Notes under the pieces: model-generated
Told to the model about the DNA's origin: nothing
Seen by the model: only the letters and a program-made list of their open reading frames with translations
Databases searched by the model: none
Part shown: positions 57,463 to 64,000 of the stretch, in pieces
How positions within the stretch are numbered: the first letter of the stretch is position 1
Layout of the letters: every line of letters begins with the position of its first letter
Made by a program: the position numbers and the translations under genes
Source: JAEKNW01 sp963678375
Lineage (GTDB): Bacteria > Cloacimonadota > Cloacimonadia > Cloacimonadales > JAFGVF01
NCBI GenBank assembly: GCA_963678375.2
Contig: OY782831.1
Span: 682,001-746,000, forward strand
Length of the DNA stretch: 64,000 bases
Direction of reading: 5' to 3'

Positions 57463-58190
57463 TTATTGATAGAAATAAAAGAAATAGAGACATAGATGAA
57501 ATAAATCAATTGATAGCAAAGACTGAAGACAAATCAATTGTTTGGAAATATACTGATGATGATTTACCTTTCTTTGATAAAGAAGGGGTTATAATTAAAA
57601 ATGTTTTTTTCAATAATGATATGTATTATATTGTTCGCGAATTTGATGTAAATGGAGCTAATCAAATAGTTAGCACAAGTGAACATTTACTTAAATTAAT
57701 TAAAGCTAATCAAACATATAGATTTGATGATGTTTATCTAATTTCTGAACTTTATGATTTTATTGAAAATATTGAAATTGAAGATTATCTAGATGATTTA
57801 CCTACACCTATTGAACCATTTATGTATAATTTAAAAATCAAGTTTAAAGATAAAGATAATATTGATAAACTTGATAGTAAATTCAAGAAAGATTTACCTA
57901 ATGAGATTAAGCTTCTTGTCAAAATCAAACAACTAAGCCACAAAAATGAACAGACTTATTTTAGAGTTGATGTATATTTGGATAAAAGTATTCAAGATAA
58001 TATCATAATTGGAAAAGATAGTACACCTGATTCATGGTTTGATGATCTTTGTATAGGCGAAAATGGTATTTTAGTTTTCAGGAAATTTTGTTTTGACGAA
58101 CTTGAAGTAATAAACCACTCCAATATATTAATTTTGTCAGAACTACAAAACCTTTTTGAAATAATTGAATGTGTACGTATTTATGAATGA
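57459..58190 (+). CDS. Repressor-linked soluble protein of unknown function
   Basis: 243 residues, acidic and AT-rich-coded (YTDDDLPFFDKEGVIIKNVF, PEPF-like TPIEPFMYNLKIKFKDKDNI). No motif recognised. Third gene of the repressor operon, translationally coupled to a membrane protein. The pair could form one system with an effector or sensor at the membrane. Confidence 0.6.
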   Translation: MIIDRNKRNRDIDEINQLIAKTEDKSIVWKYTDDDLPFFDKEGVIIKNVFFNNDMYYIVREFDVNGANQIVSTSEHLLKLIKANQTYRFDDVYLISELYDFIENIEIEDYLDDLPTPIEPFMYNLKIKFKDKDNIDKLDSKFKKDLPNEIKLLVKIKQLSHKNEQTYFRVDVYLDKSIQDNIIIGKDSTPDSWFDDLCIGENGILVFRKFCFDELEVINHSNILILSELQNLFEIIECVRIYE

Positions 58191-58356
58191 TTAGAGATTT
58201 TGATTAAATAAATCTCTTATTTATTCTTGTTGGCTTTTGGACCTACTAAATAAATATAGCCCCATAATTATGTTAGAAATTCTGGAATTCTCAACCTAAG
58301 CTTTTGGACTTTTCCAGATAAGTGAGATACTAAATTAACAACAAAAGGAAAAATTT

Positions 58357-58845
58357 ATGTGTTTAGAAAACATTGAAAACAAAATCACTCTTGATTACAA
58401 TTATCTAATCATCGAGAGTTCTTCTATTGAAGTTGAATTCAAAGCTAAATATGGTTCAATAGAAGGAAAAACTCTACTTCTAAGAATTCCCTTCCCTGTT
58501 TTTACAAACCAAAGATTTGAAAAGATTACAAAAAATGAACAGGATGAAATTGTAAATAAATTCATAAGTATTAAGAAGCTTGAGGATCGTTTTTTATATT
58601 CAGATGATGACACTGTGCCTGATGTTAATTCTAAGTGTTCTGCAATAGAGATCGGTTTAGGAGAGTTAAAATTATGCCTTTTTGTAATCTTAAAAAATAG
58701 GACTATTTTTACAGCTGAATTTAGTCTGCTCCCAAATGAAGATGTAAATCAGTTTTTAAATTCTAATTTCAAAATGTTATCAGTTAAGTATCGAAAAATA
58801 GATCCTAAAAAAGGTATACGGATAACATCGTACACATATCGATAA
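58357..58845 (+). CDS. Phage left-end protein of unknown function
   Basis: 162 residues, beta-rich (YNYLIIESSSIEVEFKAKYG, LRIPFPVFTNQRFEKITKNE). Not recognised. RBS AAAAGGA. A single gene between the repressor operon and the left end; a weak end-like repeat (58213-58234) precedes it. Confidence 0.6.
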   Translation: MCLENIENKITLDYNYLIIESSSIEVEFKAKYGSIEGKTLLLRIPFPVFTNQRFEKITKNEQDEIVNKFISIKKLEDRFLYSDDDTVPDVNSKCSAIEIGLGELKLCLFVILKNRTIFTAEFSLLPNEDVNQFLNSNFKMLSVKYRKIDPKKGIRITSYTYR

Positions 58846-58851
58846 ACATCA

Positions 58852-59075
58852 TTCTCATTTAATCTTGCAGACTATTAAAGGTCTATATTAGTTTTTTCTC
58901 ATTTAATTTTGCAGACTTTCAACTAAGATAGGCTTTTTTATTTTTCTCATTTAATTCTACGAATTTATAAGAAATTCCACTTTTTTCTCATTTATTAAAA
59001 ATATCAATAATCCCAGCAAGCCCACTTATAACACACACAACCCAACTTTTATTATTTCTCACTTATTCTTACCCC
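58852..59075. repeat. Left-end transposase-site array (L1-L5)
   Basis: Sites TTTCTCATTTAATTTTGCAG and variants at 58852-58872, 58895-58915, 58943-58963, 58984-59004 (half site only) and 59055-59075 (outermost, TTTCTCACTTATTCTTACC). All point the same way and are opposite to R1-R4. The outermost core is 9 bp from the predicted end, as at the right end. Confidence 0.8.
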
Positions 59076-59080
59076 CCTTA

Positions 59081-59085
59081 GAAGG
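59081..59085. repeat. Target-site duplication, copy 2 (GAAGG)
   Basis: Matches 26090-26094. Host sequence resumes with TAACTTTTCAG. Confidence 0.65.
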
Positions 59086-59145
59086 TAACTTTTCAGAAAA
59101 GTATGATCTATGTTATTAATGATTTAAAAAAAAATTAAATTTATC

Positions 59146-59179
59146 TTGACAAGAATAGTGTACTACATAAGTATAACAC
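59146..59179 (+). promoter_or_regulatory. Promoter and operator of the gntR-ABC operon
   Basis: TTGACA (59146-59151), 17-bp spacer, AAGTAT (59169-59174). A dyad starting GTGTACTA at 59158 and ending TATAACAC at 59179 covers the -10 region and resembles YtrA-type GntR operators, so the operon is probably self-repressed. The prophage end lies 61 bp upstream of the -35 box. Confidence 0.65.
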
Positions 59180-59195
59180 CATAAGAGGTGATATT

Positions 59196-59567
59196 ATGAA
59201 AAAATTTCGTGATGACCAACCTATCTATCTTCAGATAAAAGATGAGATTGAGCAAGCAATAATTGCCAAGCGAATATTAGAAGGCGAACAGATATTATCG
59301 ATAAGAGCTCTATCGACAGAATATCGAGTAAACCCAATAACAATAAGTAACGCTTACGCAGAATTAGAAGCGGCAAATATTATCTTTAAGAAGAGAGGAT
59401 TAGGTTTTTTCGTAAAAGAAGGAGCACGTAATATGTTACTGAGAGAGAAAAGATATGAATTTATTCAAAGAGATTTAAAAACGATAGTAGAAAAAGCAAG
59501 AATAGTTGATATTGATTTATCAGTTATAATTTCAGAGTTAGAAAAGCTTTTTGCAAGGGAGGATTAA
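59196..59567 (+). CDS. GntR-family regulator, YtrA subfamily
   Basis: 123 residues. The winged HTH covers ~10-75 (PIYLQIKDEIEQAIIAKRIL, NPITISNAYAELEAANIIF). The short C-terminal helix region is typical of the YtrA subfamily, whose genes precede ABC transporter genes as here. It ends at the start of the ATPase gene (1-base overlap). Confidence 0.9.
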   Translation: MKKFRDDQPIYLQIKDEIEQAIIAKRILEGEQILSIRALSTEYRVNPITISNAYAELEAANIIFKKRGLGFFVKEGARNMLLREKRYEFIQRDLKTIVEKARIVDIDLSVIISELEKLFARED

Positions 59568-60418
59568 TGGCCTTAGTTAAGACCACTAATGTAACTAAGA
59601 GATATAAGGATCTTTTAGCTTTAGACAATGTAAGCACAGAAATTCAAAGAGGTCGAATAGTTGGCCTATTAGGAAAAAATGGAGCTGGTAAATCTACATT
59701 AATGAAGTGCATCATTGGTTTCACAAAATTCCAAGGTGAGATTTCTATTGAGGATAAACCAATTAACTATATGGATCATAAAGTATTTGAAGATACTGCT
59801 TTCGTTCCTGATATCAACAGTTTAGATGGTAGATTAACAGTTAAAGCTTTCATTAAATTCTTTAAAGGTGTCCATCCTAAATTTAATGAAGAAAGATTTG
59901 ATAAATTATTTTCTCAAAGCAATTTACCTTTAAACAAAAAGATAAGTAAATTATCAAAAGGGATGAAAACAAAGCTATATTTGATTTTAATACTAGCTTT
60001 AGATGTTTCTTTCTTAATATTAGATGAACCAACTTTGGGATTAGATATTGTTTATCGTAATGAGTTCTATAATACTATCTTAAGTTCTTTCTATAATGAA
60101 GAAAGAACAGTATTCATCTCTACCCATCAAGTAGAAGAAATTGAACACATTTTGCATGACTTAATAATAATTGATAATGGCAAAATTTTGACCAATGATA
60201 CAATTGATAATCTTTTAACCTATTACAAGCTTATCACTATAGACGCAAAAGAACGTGACAAGTTAAATAATATCCCTCATAAAGTTGTTACAGAGGGGTT
60301 GAGTGCTATAGAAGTTGTAGTTCCACGCAAAGCCAATATTACAGGTTTTAAGGAATCTATACCAAATTTAGCTCACATTTTCTTATATACATTGGAGAAT
60401 TCTCATGAAACAGTTTAG
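59567..60418 (+). CDS. ABC transporter ATP-binding protein
   Basis: 283 residues. Walker A LLGKNGAGKST, signature KLSKGMKTK (LSKGM in place of LSGGQ), Walker B FLILDEPTLGLD and switch His in STHQVEE. Powers the permease encoded next. YtrB-like by context. Overlaps the permease gene by 14 bases. Confidence 0.92.
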   Translation: MALVKTTNVTKRYKDLLALDNVSTEIQRGRIVGLLGKNGAGKSTLMKCIIGFTKFQGEISIEDKPINYMDHKVFEDTAFVPDINSLDGRLTVKAFIKFFKGVHPKFNEERFDKLFSQSNLPLNKKISKLSKGMKTKLYLILILALDVSFLILDEPTLGLDIVYRNEFYNTILSSFYNEERTVFISTHQVEEIEHILHDLIIIDNGKILTNDTIDNLLTYYKLITIDAKERDKLNNIPHKVVTEGLSAIEVVVPRKANITGFKESIPNLAHIFLYTLENSHETV

Positions 60419-61286
60419 ATCACTTTTAGAAAGAGATATCCATTTGAATAAATGGAGTCTATTATTACCCGTAATTGTTGTCCTTGTAAGCTATCTATTT
60501 ATTCTCTTTATAGATTTACGTTGGGGTATAGATTTAGAGAATATCTCTTACCAAATGAAGGGTGCCAATGTCCCATTTATGGGTTTAGTTGGTGTTGTAA
60601 TTGGAAACATTTGGTTGAGTTCTGCACTGTTATCTTTAGTATCTTTAGTGATTTTGACACCAAATGCTCTTAATGATAACATCAAGCATCATTGTGAAAT
60701 TTTCTATAAATGCTTACCAATAGCACCTTGGAAAATAGTTTTGGGAAAAGTAGTTACTTGCATTATTTTGCCTTTGCTTATTGTAGCATTATTAGCAATA
60801 ATGAATACATGGATAGCTTATCTTTTTTTAGGTCAGACTAGTGTTATTGCCCTATCTTCATTGATTAAGTTCACTATTTCAAGCTTGATCTTTATTACCC
60901 CATATTCTCTTCTTCTTGGGGCATTCTTCATATTTTTATCTTCAATAATGAAGAAGAAAGTTTTTGTAAGATTTATAGGACTTTTATTTGGCACCAACAT
61001 TGCCATTCAGATATTTAGATCTTTGTCTGGCATTAAAATAGGTACGCTATCTGAGTATATAAACATGTGGTTAATTAACCCCTCACTAACAGGAGCAAAT
61101 ATTATTGATATTGATATGTTAGTTAAAGGATTTATGAACCAAATGACTCTTGATAGTGGTATAAATGAGATTAGTAAATACATAACAAATAGTATATTTA
61201 GCTGGGATGGATTTTGTCTTATGCTTGCTTCAATTATTTTGTTGACAAGTTCAGTATATCTATACAAAATAAGGAAATTAGATTAG
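60405..61286 (+). CDS. ABC-2-type transporter permease
   Basis: 293 residues with about six membrane helices (SLLLPVIVVLVSYLFILFID, VIGNIWLSSALLSLVSLVIL, and others). Substrate unknown; YtrA-controlled exporters often respond to cell-wall stress or antibiotics. Operon with the GntR and ATPase genes. Confidence 0.85.
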   Translation: MKQFRSLLERDIHLNKWSLLLPVIVVLVSYLFILFIDLRWGIDLENISYQMKGANVPFMGLVGVVIGNIWLSSALLSLVSLVILTPNALNDNIKHHCEIFYKCLPIAPWKIVLGKVVTCIILPLLIVALLAIMNTWIAYLFLGQTSVIALSSLIKFTISSLIFITPYSLLLGAFFIFLSSIMKKKVFVRFIGLLFGTNIAIQIFRSLSGIKIGTLSEYINMWLINPSLTGANIIDIDMLVKGFMNQMTLDSGINEISKYITNSIFSWDGFCLMLASIILLTSSVYLYKIRKLD

Positions 61287-61295
61287 GAGATAATT

Positions 61296-62150
61296 ATGAA
61301 AAAAACATTATTTTTGGCTGTAATAGCTCTTTTGTTATTAACAGGTTGTGTGGAGTATGGTTTAACAATCAAAGTTAATAAAGATGGTTCTGGACAAATT
61401 GTTGAAGAGATGTTAATGGCAAATCAAATAATTAACATGGCTAAGGCAATGAATACAGATGAAGGAAATATGGATGCATTTTCTAAGGAAAGGGTTATGG
61501 AAAAAGGTTCCCGCTTTGGACAAGATGTAACTTATAAGGATTTTGAAGAAATAAAAACTGAAGCAAAACAAGGTTATAGAGTAACTTATAGTTTTAATGA
61601 TATCAATAAAGTTCAACTATCTGACAAAGTTTTTAGTGAATCAGTAGAATCAGTTACTGAAAACGTCAAAATGGGCAATGATGATGAAGCTGAAGAAGAG
61701 AGTGAAGATGATGAAGTTGAACTTGAGAAGTTTTACAACTTTGATTACAATAAAAAAGGCAAATTAGTTATCAAGAATGGTTTTACTGAAGCTATTAATG
61801 AGGCTAAAGAAAAGAAAAATAAAGAAGTTGAAGAGTGGAGTGAGGAAAGTGAAAAAATGTCTGATGAAGAAATAGAGCAAAATATAAACATGGCTAAAAT
61901 GTTTGTACAAGGCATGAAATTCTTTACCAGAATTGAATTTGATAATATTAAAGATGCAAATGTTCCTTATGAGAATAACCAGATAACACTTTTCGAAATC
62001 GACATGGATAAACTACTAGACAACCCAGATACCTTTAAAGAGTTAATGAAAGATGGTGATACAGAAATCACAAAATTCTTAAATAATGAAAAGCAAATAG
62101 ATGGTATTATTTTCCATAATGTTGAAGATATAACTGTTGATTTTAAATAA
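61296..62150 (+). CDS. Lipoprotein of unknown function
   Basis: 284 residues. Signal peptide with lipobox LTGC at residue ~18, then VEYGLTIKVNKDGSGQIVEE, a beta-type start common in DUF-type outer lipoproteins. A very acidic stretch (DDEAEEESEDDEVELE) lies in the middle. Likely anchored in a membrane facing the periplasm. In one operon with the ABC transporter and sppA. Confidence 0.7.
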   Translation: MKKTLFLAVIALLLLTGCVEYGLTIKVNKDGSGQIVEEMLMANQIINMAKAMNTDEGNMDAFSKERVMEKGSRFGQDVTYKDFEEIKTEAKQGYRVTYSFNDINKVQLSDKVFSESVESVTENVKMGNDDEAEEESEDDEVELEKFYNFDYNKKGKLVIKNGFTEAINEAKEKKNKEVEEWSEESEKMSDEEIEQNINMAKMFVQGMKFFTRIEFDNIKDANVPYENNQITLFEIDMDKLLDNPDTFKELMKDGDTEITKFLNNEKQIDGIIFHNVEDITVDFK

Positions 62151-62160
62151 GGAGAAAAAA

Positions 62161-64000
62161 ATGAAGAAATTCTTGATATTTACCTTACTTTTGGCATCAC
62201 TATCAATAGTTGCAATGCCCCTTGATTTTAATAATTCCGCAATTGCTTCACACGAGGATTTCCTCTCAGGCTATGTCAATCCTGCAGCTTTAGGAACTAC
62301 AAACAATACTAGTTTTACCTTCCTAAAAAGTTATGAAGAGAAAGATTTTAGATCTCCTTATGCTTTCATCTATAAAAGTAGAGGCTTTTCCTATCTGATA
62401 GAAGATAATAATGGAACTTACCAAACAGTAGCTACTGGTAATAATTTAGGTAAAAACAGGGTTCTAAGGAACCTGTACCTAGGGTCTTCATTTAGTTGGA
62501 AATCAGGTTCTATAAAAGATTTTGATTTTTCTAACTCATTACTTTATAGACCAATTAATCATTTATCTATAGCCTACCTTCTTTCTCATCCGAATGATTT
62601 AAAACCACAGCATAGAGCAGGTATTGGTATTCGACCTTTTGCATCCTCAAAGCTTAGCAATATCTTAGAGTTAACTACAGATATTGGTTGGGGTGGAAGC
62701 AATCAAGATAGAGGTTTTATCAAACCTATCCTAGGAGTAAATACGAATTTCCTTGGTGGATTAAGCATAGGTGCTAATTACAATATTGAGCAAGAAGAAG
62801 TAGGTATCAGATTCAGTATCAGTAATTTTAATGCTGTAATTGGTTCAATTTCTAACATTAAAGAACAAGCTGATGATAGCAAGAAGAATATGGGATATGG
62901 TTATGTATCAATAAACTCCGATATTATGGGAATGATTACAGGAACTGAGAGAGACAAGATACTAGACTTAAATATAAACGGAAATATTGTTGATGAGAAT
63001 ACTAAGTTTAATCTTGGTTTTATTTCACTAAAAATGGACGATAACACAACAATGTTAAGTCTTTTAAAGAAAATTGATAAAGCTAAAAATGATCCTGAAA
63101 TAAAAGGACTTATCTTCAGAAATACAAATTTCGGTGCATCTTTGGCTAAAAGACAAGAGCTTCTTACGGCTCTGAAAGATTTCAAGAAAACAGGTAAAAA
63201 GATAGTTTTCTACTACGAAAATATCTCAAACACAAATTATGCCTTTGCTGCTAACATTGGTGATAAAATCTATCTGAATCCAGAAGGGATGGTTAACTTA
63301 GTTGGTATTGGTGGTGCTAGTCCATATATCAAGGAGCTATTGGATAAATTAGGTATAGATTTCTATAATTTTAGAAGTCATCCATATAAAACAGCTGGGA
63401 ATATGTTTTCTGAGGGCCAAATGACCCAAGAAGAAAGACAAGTGATGGAAAGACTTTATGGTGATCTTTATGCTGAAATGGTTGAAATGATTCGTCAAGG
63501 ACGTGGACATAAATTAGCTGGTAAAGTTGAAGACATCATTGATAATGGACCTTATTTTATTCCTCAAGAAGCTCTCAATAGTGGATTAGTTGATGAACTT
63601 GTAGAATGGCATGAGTTAAACGGAAAGCTTGATAAAGAATTTGGAAGTCATAGCATTACCAAAGAAATTCCTCAAAGAATAAATAATAACTGGTACAAAC
63701 CTGGTTTAGACAAGGTAGCAGTTATATATGCATCTGGTAATATTATCAGTGGTAAGGGGCAAGCTGGAAGAATGATCGGGTCTGAAACTACTGCTAAAGC
63801 AATTAGAAAAGCCCGAAAAGATCCTCAAGTAAAAGGAATTATCTTAAGGGTAGATTCTGGTGGTGGATCAGCTTTAGCATCTCATATTATTGCTGAAGAA
63901 GTCAGATTATGTACACAAGGAGAGGATAAAAAACCAATTATTGCTTTGATGTCTGGTGTAGCTGCTTCTGGTGGTTATTATATCTCAACCTGGGCTGATG
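62161..64000 (+). CDS. sppA: Signal peptide peptidase SppA with N-terminal barrel-like domain (3' end outside window)
   Basis: Open from the ATG at 62161 (RBS AAGGAG) to the window edge, 613 residues so far. A signal peptide (~1-18) is followed by ~250 residues that look like an outer-membrane FadL/PorV-type barrel (LSGYVNPAALGTTNNTSFTF, GIGIRPFASSKLSNILELTT). From ~275 it is SppA: Lys410 in HPYKTAG and Ser603 in VAASGGYYIS form the dyad, about 193 apart (200 in E. coli). Bacterial SppA is usually an inner-membrane enzyme; the added barrel suggests action at the outer membrane or that both are processed apart. Confidence 0.85.
   Translation, partial: MKKFLIFTLLLASLSIVAMPLDFNNSAIASHEDFLSGYVNPAALGTTNNTSFTFLKSYEEKDFRSPYAFIYKSRGFSYLIEDNNGTYQTVATGNNLGKNRVLRNLYLGSSFSWKSGSIKDFDFSNSLLYRPINHLSIAYLLSHPNDLKPQHRAGIGIRPFASSKLSNILELTTDIGWGGSNQDRGFIKPILGVNTNFLGGLSIGANYNIEQEEVGIRFSISNFNAVIGSISNIKEQADDSKKNMGYGYVSINSDIMGMITGTERDKILDLNINGNIVDENTKFNLGFISLKMDDNTTMLSLLKKIDKAKNDPEIKGLIFRNTNFGASLAKRQELLTALKDFKKTGKKIVFYYENISNTNYAFAANIGDKIYLNPEGMVNLVGIGGASPYIKELLDKLGIDFYNFRSHPYKTAGNMFSEGQMTQEERQVMERLYGDLYAEMVEMIRQGRGHKLAGKVEDIIDNGPYFIPQEALNSGLVDELVEWHELNGKLDKEFGSHSITKEIPQRINNNWYKPGLDKVAVIYASGNIISGKGQAGRMIGSETTAKAIRKARKDPQVKGIILRVDSGGGSALASHIIAEEVRLCTQGEDKKPIIALMSGVAASGGYYISTWAD

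Larger units (their letters stand above)
26095..59080. mobile_element. Transposable (Mu-like) prophage, ~33.0 kb
   Basis: Both ends carry arrays of one ~20-bp repeat in opposite orientation, with a flanking 5-bp direct repeat. Inside are a MuA-type DDE transposase, a MuB-type ATPase, S24 repressor, GemA/gp16, DUF3164, DUF1804-like small terminase, large terminase, Mu gp29-type portal with F domain, gpG-like, gp36/gp37-like proteins, Clp-type protease/scaffold, capsid, lysozyme, tape measure and tail genes. All core modules are present and open, apart from a frameshift in the dam gene, so it may still be active. No sheath gene, so the tail is probably long and non-contractile. Confidence 0.92.

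Noticed and set aside
58213..58234. Further end-repeat copy before the gene at 58357
   Set aside because: TCTCTTATTTATTCTTGTTGGC needs an indel to match the end sites; too weak to list.
59086..59195. Prophage insertion disrupting the gntR operon
   Set aside because: The -35 box, -10 box and operator all lie beyond the insertion point, so the promoter is intact.

Overview
The window is AT-rich bacterial chromosome carrying one intact-looking transposable (Mu-like) prophage. The host looks like a member of the FCB group, most likely Cloacimonadota. The evidence is a gingipain-type C25 protease and a second secreted protein that end in NYPNPFNP-type C-terminal sorting/FlgD-like domains, a four-subunit 2-oxoacid:ferredoxin oxidoreductase typical of anaerobic amino-acid fermenters, and SppA fused to an outer-membrane-barrel-like N-terminus. 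The host name is an inference from gene content; the 16S gene at 11273-12809 (minus) would settle it.

Host part, left (1-26089): the 3' part of a TetR regulator; an FKBP lipoprotein; an operon of polysaccharide deacetylase-like protein, AsnB-type amidotransferase, Wzx-like flippase and XseA; a block of short palindromic repeats; a minus-strand rRNA operon (16S-23S-5S) without tRNA genes in its spacers; an SLC13/TrkA-C permease; a large C25 protease; an NPD/nitronate monooxygenase-like flavoprotein; an Lrp regulator divergent from the oxidoreductase operon, with two 13-bp dyads between them; an OsmC protein and a secreted sorting-domain protein.

Prophage (26095-59080, about 33 kb): bounded by a 5-bp direct repeat (GAAGG) and by arrays of a ~20-bp transposase-site-like repeat at both ends. 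The left (early/immunity) end is on the right of the window. A LexA-like S24 repressor and two overlapping genes of unknown function run rightward. From a shared operator region, the early operon runs leftward (Ner-like, antirepressor-like, MuA-type transposase, MuB-type ATPase, GemA/gp16, DUF3164 and small zinc-ribbon proteins). Two promoter-equipped accessory cassettes follow at 43.8-46.3 kb: a soluble protein plus four-helix membrane protein resembling lambda RexA/RexB in layout, and a pair of small membrane proteins. Packaging/portal genes run rightward (37.3-43.7 kb). Protease/scaffold, capsid, lysis, tail chaperone, tape measure and tail genes run leftward (37.0-26.3 kb). No tail sheath gene is seen, so the virion is probably of siphovirus type.

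Short palindromic repeats of host type have landed many times in the prophage, several times in frame inside genes (portal/F fusion, gp16-like protein, transposase, a gp48779-region protein). 

Host part, right (59086-64000): a YtrA-type GntR regulator, ABC transporter ATPase and permease, a lipoprotein and the start of SppA, all in one operon that begins about 60 bp beyond the prophage end.
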